This document shows, in pieces, positions 37,913 to 46,285 of a DNA stretch of 64,000 nt (position 1 is the first letter of the stretch; the number at the start of each line of letters is the position of its first letter). This stretch comes from Phycisphaeraceae bacterium. Lineage in GTDB: Bacteria > Planctomycetota > Phycisphaerae > Phycisphaerales > Phycisphaeraceae. The translations under genes were made by a program, and so were the position numbers. A model generated the notes under the pieces. That model saw only the letters and a list, made by a program, of their open reading frames with translations. It ran no database searches and was not told where the DNA came from. The stretch is from the NCBI GenBank assembly GCA_040222855.1, contig JAVKCD010000025.1, positions 62,001 to 126,000 of the forward strand. Reading direction: 5' to 3'.

Positions 37913-38926
37913 ATGACCACGGAGCCGACGCGGCGTAGCGTCATCACCATCGGCAACTTTGACGGCGTCCACATCGGTCACCGCGCGATCCTCCGGGTAG
38001 CGAGGGCGCTGGCTGATGAGCATCGCGGGGCGTCCGGTGGGGGGAGCGGGGGGGTGGAGGTGATCGCGATGCCGTTCGATCCGCACCCGGCGACCCGGCT
38101 GGCGCCGGAGCGGGTTCCGCCACGGCTGACCTCGCGCGCTGAGCGCGCGCGGTTGTTGCGGGCGGTGGGGGCGGATCGGGTGGTGTTTTTGGAGCCGGAT
38201 CAGCGGACGTTGGGGATGGACGCGGGGGCGTTTGTGAACGATTTGGTCGAAAAGTATCGGCCGGTGGGTTTTGTGGAGGGGCCGGACTTTCGGTTTGGGC
38301 GGGCGCGGCAGGGGGACCTGGCGTTGCTGCGTGAGATGGGGCGGGCGCATGACTTTGTGGTGCGGGTGGCGGAGCCGGTGGAGGTGGCGTTGCACGATCG
38401 TTGGGGGCATCGGGCGGGGAGTTCGCTGGCGCGGTGGCTGATTGGGCATGGGCGGGTCGAGGATGCGGCGCGGGTGCTGGGCCGGGCGTACAGCGTGGTC
38501 TCGACGGTGGTGGCTGGGGACCGGCGGGGTCGGGCGATCGGGTTCCCGACGATCAACCTAAGTGCTGATGAGATCGAGGGTTTCATCATCCCGGCGGATG
38601 GGGTGTATGCGGGTGAGGCGGAGATCGAGGGGGAGGCCTCGGCTTATCCAGCGGCGATCAGTGTGGGGGTGAAGCCGACGTTTGGGGGGCATGATCTGAC
38701 GCTGGAGGCGCATTTGATTGGTCTGGATCACGAGGTTTATGATCGTCGGGTGGAGCTGTCGTTTACGCGGTGGGTGCGGGACCAGCGGGCGTTTCCGGGG
38801 TTGGAGGCGTTGGTGGAGCAGTTGGGTCGGGATGTGGGTCGGGTGCGGGAATGGGCCGATAGAGGGGAACTGAGCCCGGTGGCTGGTGATGCAGCGTCGC
38901 TGGCGGCGCGGCTGTCGTCGCCTTAA
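37913..38926 (+). CDS. ribF: Bifunctional riboflavin kinase / FAD synthetase
   Basis: It makes FMN and FAD from riboflavin. It has 337 residues. The N-terminal nucleotidyl-transferase part has ITIGNFDGVHIGHRAIL (HxGH-like) and FDPHPATRLAP; the C-terminal flavokinase part has RAYSVVSTVVAGDRRGRAIGFPT (Pro-Thr-Ala/Asn-like NLS) and a GVYAGEAEI stretch. It follows fcl so closely that they probably share a transcript, although their functions differ. Confidence 0.95.
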   Translation: MTTEPTRRSVITIGNFDGVHIGHRAILRVARALADEHRGASGGGSGGVEVIAMPFDPHPATRLAPERVPPRLTSRAERARLLRAVGADRVVFLEPDQRTLGMDAGAFVNDLVEKYRPVGFVEGPDFRFGRARQGDLALLREMGRAHDFVVRVAEPVEVALHDRWGHRAGSSLARWLIGHGRVEDAARVLGRAYSVVSTVVAGDRRGRAIGFPTINLSADEIEGFIIPADGVYAGEAEIEGEASAYPAAISVGVKPTFGGHDLTLEAHLIGLDHEVYDRRVELSFTRWVRDQRAFPGLEALVEQLGRDVGRVREWADRGELSPVAGDAASLAARLSSP

Positions 38927-38947
38927 CTCCTGTTCTGAGGATTGCTT

Positions 38948-40015
38948 GTGACCGAGACGAACCAGGACTTTCCGCGTCTGGACGCTTATACCTCGACGTT
39001 GTCTGCGGACCAGGCGGCGGCGTGGCTGCTTGAGGCCGGGGCTGGCGGGCCGGTGAGTGTGATGACGCACACGAAGCCGGATGGTGATGCGTTCGGGTCG
39101 GTGGTGGCGGTGGTGGGGACGTTGTGTGCGCTGGGGATGGAGGCTCATGGTTATGTGGTTCCGCCGATTCATTCGGGGGTGGCGCGGCTGCCGGGGCAGG
39201 AGCTGGTGTCGGTGGTGAATGGGACGGCGGGCGGGGCGCGAGTGCCTGCTGAGGGGTCACTTGTGATCGTGGACACGGGGGCGTGGTCGCAGGTTGGACC
39301 GTTGGCGGGGGTGGTGGCGGGGCGGCTGGAGCGGACGTTGTTGATTGATCACCATTTGTCGGGGGACATCCCGGCGGGGGCGCGGCACATCGACGGGGCG
39401 GCTGCGGCGTGTTGCGAGGTGCTGTATCCGATTCTGGGTCACTGCCTGGTCAGCGGTGGTTTTGGGATGCCGGACGCGGTGCGGGACGGGTTGTACGCGG
39501 GGATCACGTCGGACACGGGGTGGTTTCGGTTTTCGAATACGCGGCCTGGGACGCTGCGGGCGGCGGCGGACCTGGTGGAGATGGGGGTGGATTCGCCGAC
39601 GCTGCTGGCGACGCTGGAGCAGAGCGAGCGGCCGGAGAAGCTGGCGTTGTTGCGCAGGGCTATTGGAAGTCTGGAGTTGTGGCATGATCAGTCGGTGGCG
39701 GTGATGACGCTGCGGCGGGCGGATTTTGAGGCGACGGGGGCGCTGGAGGAGGAGACGGAGCGGTTTGTGGATGTCCCGCAACAGGTGATGACGGTGAAGG
39801 TGGTGGTGCTGGTGGCGGAGAAGCTGGAGGGGGGCGGGTGCAAGCTGAGCTTCCGGTCAAAGCCGGGGGATGACGCGGTGAATGTGTCTGAGCTGGCGCG
39901 GACTTTTGGTGGCGGGGGGCACGCGCGGGCGTCAGGGGCGCGGGTGTCGGTGTCTGTGGAGGAGGCGGTGGGGCTGCTGCGGGAGCGGGTGGGCGAGGTG
40001 CTGGGGCGCGGGTGA
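38948..40015 (+). CDS. DHH-family phosphoesterase, NrnA-like
   Basis: NrnA-like enzymes degrade nanoRNA and hydrolyse pAp. It has 355 residues. DHH motifs: THTKPDGDAFGS, VDTGAWSQ, LLIDHHLSGD and GITSDTGWFRFSN; the C-terminal DHHA1 domain ends GGGGHARASGARV. The start is GTG 38948 (GAGG seven bases upstream); a TTG at 38942 is possible. It follows ribF by 21 bp. Confidence 0.9.
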   Translation: MTETNQDFPRLDAYTSTLSADQAAAWLLEAGAGGPVSVMTHTKPDGDAFGSVVAVVGTLCALGMEAHGYVVPPIHSGVARLPGQELVSVVNGTAGGARVPAEGSLVIVDTGAWSQVGPLAGVVAGRLERTLLIDHHLSGDIPAGARHIDGAAAACCEVLYPILGHCLVSGGFGMPDAVRDGLYAGITSDTGWFRFSNTRPGTLRAAADLVEMGVDSPTLLATLEQSERPEKLALLRRAIGSLELWHDQSVAVMTLRRADFEATGALEEETERFVDVPQQVMTVKVVVLVAEKLEGGGCKLSFRSKPGDDAVNVSELARTFGGGGHARASGARVSVSVEEAVGLLRERVGEVLGRG

Positions 40016-40599
40016 ATATTCACTTAGGTTTTGGGTGGCGGGGAGCGTGGAGAGCGGGCGGGTCTGTCGGTATGGCCGAATGCATCCTTAGAATGACTCT
40101 ATGGTTACGGTGGGGTTTGGCGTTTGCGGGGGCCGTGGGAAAGATGTTCACAAGTGGTTCGGGGTGCTGTGGCCGGGCGCGGCGTGGTTGTTTTGGATGT
40201 TTTGAATGTGGGGTCATCGGTCAGGATTGTGCGCCAGCGCGGGCATGCAAGCGGTGTTTTGGTGCTGTGATTGGTTGGTTTGCTGCCGTGAGGGGCCCGT
40301 GGTCGTCAATCAAACGTGACCGATGGCCCCCGGAATGCGCTTCATTGTGCGCCCCCCCCCCCCCCCACATTAAGGCAGGCGCAGGGTGTGGCGGACGACT
40401 TGAGCTGGCTGAGGTTGAGAGGCGGGTTGTTGGTGGGCGGTGGAGAGGTTGGCGTTTGGTGGCGTGAGCTGTCGGGAGGTCGGGGGGCGCGGGGGGTGGT
40501 TGGCGGGGTGGAAAAAAAAGTGTCGCGCCTAAGGTGCGGTGAATCACCGATTTAAGCCAGATGCGCCAGTTTAACCCCTAGATTTGCTAAAGAATACGG
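40016..40599. other. Non-coding G-rich region with a 15-base C run
   Basis: No credible gene. Open frames here have no ribosome binding site and run through the C tract at 40352-40366. Immediately after the tract, CACATTAAGGCAGGC resembles CACTTCAAGGCAGGC after nrdJ (see repeat). CGGTGAATCACCG at 40538-40550 is a small hairpin. I see nothing else. Confidence 0.5.
40352..40380. repeat. C15 run plus short dispersed repeat (copy 1)
   Basis: Fifteen C in a row followed by CACATTAAGGCAGGC. A second copy with two C runs (C6-A-C7) and CACTTCAAGGCAGGC lies at 46108-46135 after nrdJ; the 15-mers differ at two positions. Confidence 0.55.
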
Positions 40600-40627
40600 T
40601 TGCGAACCCAAGATATAGGGGTAGGAT
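40600..40627 (+). promoter_or_regulatory. Putative promoter of a candidate non-coding RNA
   Basis: TTGCGA (40600-40605) and TAGGAT (40622-40627) with a 16-bp spacer; transcription would start near 40634. Confidence 0.4.
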
Positions 40628-40633
40628 GCGTGT

Positions 40634-40896
40634 TGCCCGCTGAGGACGTTTGAAGCGTGTTTTGGTGGGCGGCGTGCCTCGTCGCAGGTCCCCTGTTCTG
40701 GCGTTTGGGGTCCGGCTCAATCTACTGCCCACGGGTTTGCCCGTCATGTCGCATGCGATGTGATTGCGCTGTTCTTGTGGGTGTGGTTGGCTGGGTCTGC
40801 CGGGTCAGGGGGAGGTCGGGTGTCGGGCTCCTCCGCTGACACCTGGCTCCTCTCCATCTGCGATGGAGGGCAGGGATGCCCTCGCGGCGCGTTTTT
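40634..40896 (+). ncRNA. Candidate structured RNA upstream of dcd, family unknown
   Basis: About 260 nt between a putative promoter and a T5 run at 40892-40896. Within it are GGTGTC/GACACC enclosing a 13-nt loop, CTCCATC-tgc-GATGGAG, and AGGGCA-ggga-TGCCCT. The ends may close by pairing CGC-T-GAGG (40639-40646) with CCTCGCG (about 40880). No convincing protein frame is present. It lacks the conserved motifs of tmRNA, RNase P RNA and SRP RNA as far as I can see. The call rests on hairpins and spacing only. Confidence 0.35.
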
Positions 40897-40935
40897 GGTT
40901 GGTTTTGGATTTTGGCCTGTGTCGAATGTTCGGTC

Positions 40936-40963
40936 TTGATTAGGTAGTTAAAGTTTGTAATCT
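40936..40963 (+). promoter_or_regulatory. Putative promoter of dcd
   Basis: TTGATT (40936-40941) and TAATCT (40958-40963), 16-bp spacer, in the most AT-rich part of the spacer; start near 40970, about 90 nt before dcd. Confidence 0.5.
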
Positions 40964-41061
40964 GTTCGGTATGGCCGAGCAGCTAAAAAGTCGGAAGAAC
41001 CCCCCCACCTGGACTGAGCGTTTCCGGTTTGGTGGCTGGGAAGAAGATGAGGCGTGGTGCT

Positions 41062-41634
41062 ATGGCCGTGTTGTGTGACAGTCAGATTCGTGAGTTGGTG
41101 TCGATCGAGCCTTTTCAGGAGGCGGAGAAGCGGGCGGGTCGGATTTCGTATGGGGTGTCATCGTATGGGTACGACGTTCGGGTGGGGACGCTGTTTAAGA
41201 TCTTTACGAATGCTCCGGTGGATGGGGGGCAGTCGATTGTTGATCCGAAGCGGTTTGATGATCGGTCGTTCGTGACGGTGGACACGGAGGTGACGGGTCG
41301 GGATCACGTGATCATCCCGCCTAACTCGTTTGCGTTGTGCGAGACGGTGGAGACGTTTGTGATCCCGCGGGACCTGCTGGTGATCTGCGTGGGCAAGAGC
41401 ACGTATGCGCGGTGCGGGATCATTGTGAACGTGACGCCGCTGGAGCCGGAGTGGCGGGGGAAGGTGACGATTGAGATCAGCAACACGACGCCGTTGCCGG
41501 CGAAGATCTACGCGAACGAGGGGATTGCGCAGATGATCTTTTTGAAGGCTGATCGGGTGTGTGCGGTGAGCTATGCGGACAAGGCGGGGAAGTATCAGGA
41601 CCAGGTGGGGTTGGTGCTGCCGAGGGTGGATTGA
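41062..41634 (+). CDS. dcd: dCTP deaminase
   Basis: It converts dCTP to dUTP for thymidylate synthesis. It has 190 residues from ATG 41062 (GAGG nine bases upstream); an in-frame ATG at 41047 is possible. [45 protein letters not shown] (catalytic region) and [10 protein letters not shown] are family motifs. It begins a run toward nrdJ that concerns dNTP supply. Confidence 0.95.
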   Translation: MAVLCDSQIRELVSIEPFQEAEKRAGRISYGVSSYGYDVRVGTLFKIFTNAPVDGGQSIVDPKRFDDRSFVTVDTEVTGRDHVIIPPNSFALCETVETFVIPRDLLVICVGKSTYARCGIIVNVTPLEPEWRGKVTIEISNTTPLPAKIYANEGIAQMIFLKADRVCAVSYADKAGKYQDQVGLVLPRVD

Positions 41635-41663
41635 GGGGACTCTTCTAAAAAAGGAGTGTTGTA

Positions 41664-42023
41664 ATGCATCGTAAACACGACGAACTGGTTCAGAAGCAAC
41701 TCGATTTGCCATGCAAAGGTCAAACTAGGGACCAAGTTCGGAAATGGTTTGATGAGGTTAAGCCTCAGCCTGGCGATACGGTCGTAGTGCGAACTACTCA
41801 CGCGGGCATTTGGAGCTATACAAAAGACACCATCGAAGACGTTTATAAATCAACTAATAACCAAATCCGCGTAGCGCTGAAGCTGCACGGAGCTTTCTAC
41901 AGAAATGGCGTCAACTGCTACGAGCCAACTGGCCAAACGAGGTTTGTCGAGCTTACTCCTGATGTGTTGGCGGCTGCGGAGAGCAATGACACTTATCAGT
42001 GCATCTACCGGGTTATTGATTAG
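41664..42023 (+). CDS. Hypothetical protein, AT-richer than its neighbours
   Basis: A protein of 119 residues with a strong ribosome binding site (AAAAAAGGAG) before the ATG at 41664, so it is probably real. It has no membrane segment. The text PGDTVVVRTTHAGIWSYTKDT could be an SH3-like barrel. I recognise no family. Its base and codon use (many A/T third positions) is unlike the G-rich genes on both sides, which suggests recent transfer. It stands between dcd and a lipoprotein gene in the run leading to nrdJ. Confidence 0.7.
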   Translation: MHRKHDELVQKQLDLPCKGQTRDQVRKWFDEVKPQPGDTVVVRTTHAGIWSYTKDTIEDVYKSTNNQIRVALKLHGAFYRNGVNCYEPTGQTRFVELTPDVLAAAESNDTYQCIYRVID

Positions 42024-42031
42024 CGGGATTT

Positions 42032-42050
42032 ATTCATTCATTCATTCATT
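42032..42050 (+). repeat. Tetranucleotide (ATTC) tandem repeat ahead of a lipoprotein gene
   Basis: Four full ATTC units and a partial fifth sit directly before AGAGGTG, the ribosome binding site of the gene at 42063. Such repeats can change length by slippage. Confidence 0.7.
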
Positions 42051-42062
42051 AGAGGTGTATTG

Positions 42063-42455
42063 ATGCGTCTGGCCGGTATGTATTTTGGGTTTTGTTTGAT
42101 ACTCGCTGGCTGCCAGTCTATGCCGACCGGTCAGTTGATGTCGGGTGTGAACAAGCAGGGTTTGCCGGACCATAAGTATCTGGTGGGGACGGCGGTGGAT
42201 CAAGTGGATTACCGGGCGCCGGTGGCGGGGACGGCTTATCTGGTGGAGGGGGCGCGTGGGCGGGTGATTGCGATCAAGTCGCTGAAGGAGGGGGAGAACT
42301 GGTTGTACAAGTTCCCGAAGATGCCGGAGACGGAGATCGAGCGGACGTACGGGCCGGGTCAGCCGAACTATCAGTTGCGAGTGAGTCTGTACTTCATCCC
42401 GGCGAGTTCGATGCGTTATCAGCGGGGTCTGACGCGGGCGGGATCGGGGTCGTAG
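42063..42455 (+). CDS. Small lipoprotein, unrecognised
   Basis: A protein of 130 residues. The signal peptide ends in the lipobox LILAGC near residue 17. The mature part has YRAPVAGTAYLVEGARGRVIAIKSLKEGE and a C-terminal YQLRVSLYFIPASSM, beta-rich, without a recognised family. AGAGGTG precedes the start. It lies 70 bp before nrdJ. Confidence 0.75.
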   Translation: MRLAGMYFGFCLILAGCQSMPTGQLMSGVNKQGLPDHKYLVGTAVDQVDYRAPVAGTAYLVEGARGRVIAIKSLKEGENWLYKFPKMPETEIERTYGPGQPNYQLRVSLYFIPASSMRYQRGLTRAGSGS

Positions 42456-42525
42456 TTTTCGGGGTGCTTAGGCCTGGGTTTTGGTTTTATTTATTCTCTT
42501 TTTTATCTGACAAGGACTGTCATTC

Positions 42526-45500
42526 ATGAAGATCAACCGCCGTTTTACTGAGTCGGGTAAGGATGTGTTTGAGAGTGTTTCGTGGTCGCGGCGCTCGTGC
42601 CGGATCGGGAACCTTGACGGCTCGGTGGTGTTTGAGATGAAGGACGCGGAGATCCCGGCGTCGTGGTCGCAGTTGGCGTCGGACATCATGATCTCGAAGT
42701 ATTTCCGGAAGGCGGGGGTGCCGAGTGACGGCGGCGCTAATGGTCTGCCTGATGCTGATTTTGAGGTGGGCGGTGAGGTGACGGTGGGGCCGGAGACGTC
42801 GGCGCGGCAGGTGATTCATCGGCTGGCGGGTTGCTGGCGGTCGTGGGGTGAGGCGCATGGTTATTTTGATACGGCGGAGGATGCGCAGGCGTTTTATGAC
42901 GAGCTGTGCTACATGCTGCTGCATCAGATGGCGGCACCGAACTCGCCGCAGTGGTTCAACACGGGGCTGAACTGGGCTTACGGGATCAATGGTCCGGCGC
43001 AGGGGCACTATTACACGGATCCGGCGACGGGTGAGACGAAGAAGTCGGAGGATGCTTACTCGCACCCGCAGCCTCATGCGTGTTTTATTCAGTCGGTGGG
43101 TGATGATCTGGTGAATGAGGGTGGGATCATGGACCTGTGGGTCCGTGAGGCGCGGCTGTTTAAGTATGGTTCGGGGACGGGGACGAACTTCTCGTCGGTG
43201 CGGGGTGAGAACGAGCCGCTTTCGGGTGGCGGGAAGAGTTCGGGGCTGATGAGTTTTCTGAAGATTGGTGATCGTGCGGCGGGTGCGATCAAGTCGGGGG
43301 GGACGACGCGTCGGGCGGCGAAGATGGTGTGCCTGGACCTGGATCACCCGGATATTGAGCACTTTGTGAACTGGAAGGTTCGCGAGGAGATCAAGGTGGC
43401 GGCGTTGGTGGAGGGGATGAAGGCGATCGGCGGGGAGCGGGCGTCGGAGCGTGATCCGGAGACGATTGGTGAGACGGCGGAGCGGCTGGGGTTGACGCTG
43501 GATTATGATTTTAATGGTGAGTCGTACCAGACGGTGTCGGGTCAGAACTCGAACAACTCGGTGCGGATCTCGAACGCGTTTTTCGAGGCGCTCGATAGCG
43601 ACGGCGACTGGACGCTTCGGGGTCGGACCAGTGGGAAGGTGTCGAACACGATCAAGGCGCGGGGGTTGTGGGACCAGGTCGGTTATGCGGCGTGGCGGTG
43701 TGCGGACCCTGGGGTGCAGTTTGATACGACGATCAACGAGTGGCACACGTGCCCGGAGAGTGGTCGGATCAACGCGTCGAACCCGTGTTCGGAGTACATG
43801 TTCCTGGACAACACGGCGTGTAATCTGGCGTCGCTGAACCTGCTGAAGTTTTATGACTCGGAGACGCGGGCGTTTGATGTCGAGGCGTACGAGAACTCGA
43901 TCTCGATCTGGACGGCGGTGCTGGAGATCTCGGTGCTGATGGCTCAGTATCCGAGCGAGTCGATTGCGCGGCTGTCGTATGAGTACCGGACGCTGGGGCT
44001 GGGTTATGCGAATCTCGGTGCGATGCTGATGCAGGCGGGGATTCCTTATGACTCGGAGCGGGCGCGGGCGATTTCGGGTTGTCTGACGGCGGTGCTGACG
44101 GGTCGGAGTTACGCGACATCGGCGGCGATGGCGAAGGAGTTGGGTGCGTTTGCGGGTTATGAGAAGAATCGTGAGTCGATGCTGCGGGTGATGCGGAATC
44201 ATCGGCGGGCGTCTTACGGGGTTCCGCGGAACCCGTCGATGGCGGCGAATCACGAGCTTGGGGCTTATGAGGGGTTGAAGATCGCGCCGGTGCCGATTGA
44301 CGCTGGGAATCTGACATCGACTCGTGAGGCGGCGGGTGTGCTGTCGAACGCGGAGTCGTTGGCGGAGCGAGCGAAGGTGGCGTGGGATGATGCGCTGGAG
44401 CTGGGTGAGGCGCACGGGTATCGGAATGCGCAGGTGACGGTGATCGCGCCGACGGGGACGATCGGGTTGCTGATGGACTGCGACACGACGGGGGTGGAGC
44501 CGGACTTTGCGTTGGTGAAGTTCAAGAAGCTGGCGGGTGGGGGTTATTTCAAGATTGCGAATCAGTCGTTGAAGCCGGCGTTGGATGCGCTGGGTTATTC
44601 CGAGGCGCAGGTGAAAGGGATCATGACGTATGTGATGGGGGCGTTGACGCTGGAGGTGGCGATGCCTTCGGCGAAGGGTGAGGTGGCTGCGAACGGTCCG
44701 ACGTTTGCGGAGTTTTTGATGGATCGTGGTTTGGAGAAGGCGGACCTGGATCGGTTGACCAAGGCGTTGCCGACGGTGTTTGAGATTGGTCAGGCGTTCA
44801 CGTCGTGGACGCTTGGGGATGAAGGGATGAAGAAGCTGGGTCTGGCGGACAAGGCGTCGGAGGCGGGTTTTGATCTGCTGCGGGCGTTGGGTCTGACGGG
44901 CAAGCAGGTGGAGGCTCTGAATCGAGCGATCTGCGGGACGCAGACCGTGGAGGGTGCTCCGGCGCTCAAGGATGAGCATCTGGCGGTGTTTGATTGTGCG
45001 AACAAGTGCGGGAAGCTGGGGCAGCGGTTTATTGTGGCTGAGGGTCATATCCGGATGATGGCGGCGGCTCAGCCGTTTATCACTGGTGCGATCAGCAAGA
45101 CGATCAACCTGCCCAACGAGGCGAGTGTTGAGGATATTCAGGGCTGCTACCGGTTGAGCTGGGAGTTGGCGCTCAAGGCGAATGCGCTTTATCGGGATGG
45201 TTGCAAGCTGAGTCAGCCGTTGAACACGGGGTCCTCGGACACGAAGGACGAGGACGTGCTGGAGGCGATGGAGGATGAGGAAGCGGTAGAGCTTGCTCGT
45301 GAGGAGGTCGCTGAGCAGGTGGTGGCGTTGGCGGGTGCTGACGAGCCGATCCGTGAGCGGATTGTTGAGAAGATTGTGGAGCGTCCGCTGCGTCGGCGGC
45401 TGTCGGACACGCGGCATAGTCGGACGCACAAGTTCAACGTGGCGGGCCACGAGGGCTATCTGACGGTGGGGCTTTATGACGATGGGACGCCGGGCGAGCT

Positions 45501-46107
45501 GTTTATCACGATGGCGAAGGAGGGATCGACGATCGGCGGGTTGATGGACTCGCTGGGTACGGCGATCTCGGTGGCGCTTCAGTATGGGGTGCCGGTGGAG
45601 TCGCTGGTGACGAAGTTCACGCATCAGCGTTTTGAGCCGGCGGGGATGACGCACAACCCGGATATCCCGTTTGCCAAGAGTCTGGTGGACTACATTTTCC
45701 GTTGGATGGGGATGGAGTTTGTGTCGGGGTACAAGTCGGCCAATGCGCCGCTGCGGTCGACGGATGATGGTGATGATCAGACGCCCGCGACCTCGCGGAC
45801 GATGCCGACGCTGACGGCGGCGCAGACGAGCCATTCGACGGGTAACGGGAATGGCAAGGGCCACGGTCGGGCGGCGAAGCCTGAGGCGGAGGTGTCGGAG
45901 TCGGCGACGGCGGTGCTGGTCGAGGAGCGGAAGCCGCGGTTTGATGTGCGTTCGGATCGGGTGACGGTCGAGGACTCGAGCCTGGCGGCGGCGATGAAGG
46001 GACTGCAGGCGGACGCTCCGGCGTGCGACGTGTGCGGGACGATCACGGTGCGCAATGGCACGTGCTACAAGTGCCTCAACTGCGGGAACTCGATGGGCTG
46101 CTCCTAA
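42526..46107 (+). CDS. nrdJ: Adenosylcobalamin-dependent (class II) ribonucleotide reductase
   Basis: It reduces ribonucleotides to deoxyribonucleotides using B12, with or without oxygen. It has 1193 residues. Early motifs are QMAAPNSPQWFNTG and ACFIQSV; the radical/substrate site reads NPCSEYMFLDNTACNLASLNL, and TGTIGLLMDCDTTGVEPDF is the phosphate loop. The C-terminus carries CDVCGTITVRNGTCYKCLNC plus GNSMGCS, the redox cysteines that re-reduce the active site. AAGGA precedes the ATG. No cobalamin riboswitch is visible upstream. A strong terminator follows at 46203. Confidence 0.97.
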   Translation: MKINRRFTESGKDVFESVSWSRRSCRIGNLDGSVVFEMKDAEIPASWSQLASDIMISKYFRKAGVPSDGGANGLPDADFEVGGEVTVGPETSARQVIHRLAGCWRSWGEAHGYFDTAEDAQAFYDELCYMLLHQMAAPNSPQWFNTGLNWAYGINGPAQGHYYTDPATGETKKSEDAYSHPQPHACFIQSVGDDLVNEGGIMDLWVREARLFKYGSGTGTNFSSVRGENEPLSGGGKSSGLMSFLKIGDRAAGAIKSGGTTRRAAKMVCLDLDHPDIEHFVNWKVREEIKVAALVEGMKAIGGERASERDPETIGETAERLGLTLDYDFNGESYQTVSGQNSNNSVRISNAFFEALDSDGDWTLRGRTSGKVSNTIKARGLWDQVGYAAWRCADPGVQFDTTINEWHTCPESGRINASNPCSEYMFLDNTACNLASLNLLKFYDSETRAFDVEAYENSISIWTAVLEISVLMAQYPSESIARLSYEYRTLGLGYANLGAMLMQAGIPYDSERARAISGCLTAVLTGRSYATSAAMAKELGAFAGYEKNRESMLRVMRNHRRASYGVPRNPSMAANHELGAYEGLKIAPVPIDAGNLTSTREAAGVLSNAESLAERAKVAWDDALELGEAHGYRNAQVTVIAPTGTIGLLMDCDTTGVEPDFALVKFKKLAGGGYFKIANQSLKPALDALGYSEAQVKGIMTYVMGALTLEVAMPSAKGEVAANGPTFAEFLMDRGLEKADLDRLTKALPTVFEIGQAFTSWTLGDEGMKKLGLADKASEAGFDLLRALGLTGKQVEALNRAICGTQTVEGAPALKDEHLAVFDCANKCGKLGQRFIVAEGHIRMMAAAQPFITGAISKTINLPNEASVEDIQGCYRLSWELALKANALYRDGCKLSQPLNTGSSDTKDEDVLEAMEDEEAVELAREEVAEQVVALAGADEPIRERIVEKIVERPLRRRLSDTRHSRTHKFNVAGHEGYLTVGLYDDGTPGELFITMAKEGSTIGGLMDSLGTAISVALQYGVPVESLVTKFTHQRFEPAGMTHNPDIPFAKSLVDYIFRWMGMEFVSGYKSANAPLRSTDDGDDQTPATSRTMPTLTAAQTSHSTGNGNGKGHGRAAKPEAEVSESATAVLVEERKPRFDVRSDRVTVEDSSLAAAMKGLQADAPACDVCGTITVRNGTCYKCLNCGNSMGCS

Positions 46108-46135
46108 CCCCCCACCCCCCCACTTCAAGGCAGGC
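46108..46135. repeat. Short dispersed repeat (copy 2)
   Basis: C6-A-C7 then CACTTCAAGGCAGGC, directly after the nrdJ stop codon. It resembles 40352-40380. Confidence 0.5.
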
Positions 46136-46202
46136 CGCGGGCTTGACCTGAGGGCAAGGGTGGTTGGTTCTGGTGGGTTTCACTTTGCTTCTTCCCTCTC
46201 TG

Positions 46203-46240
46203 CCCCCTCGGCACGCTTGCGTGGCGAGGGGGTTTTTCTT
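46203..46240 (+). terminator. Rho-independent terminator after nrdJ
   Basis: CCCCCTCG (46203-46210) and CGAGGGGG (46225-46232) form the outer stem; a G-G mismatch and CACGC/GCGTG form the inner one. TTTTTC follows at once. Confidence 0.93.
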
Positions 46241-46285
46241 GATCGGGTGAGGGGGGAGTTGGGAGGGGTTGGGGGTTAGACTCTG

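Noticed and set aside
36956-38449. 497-codon minus-strand frame opposite fcl and ribF
   Set aside because: No motifs and spans two well-supported plus-strand genes.
40012-40467. 151-codon plus-strand frame in the gene-free region
   Set aside because: It runs through the C15 tract, has no ribosome binding site and looks like translated low-complexity DNA.
40634-40896. tmRNA, RNase P RNA or SRP RNA in the gap before dcd
   Set aside because: I looked for a tRNA-like end, the GAGGAAAGTCC-type core and the SRP GGAAGCAGC loop and found none of them.
42456-42525. Cobalamin riboswitch before nrdJ
   Set aside because: Only about 70 bp of T-rich spacer is present and no B12-box-like sequence; none was seen before dcd either.
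42520-46128. 1202-codon open frame on the minus strand across nrdJ
   Set aside because: It mirrors nrdJ codon for codon, is Arg/His/Leu/Pro-rich without domains, and is explained by strong GC bias at third positions.
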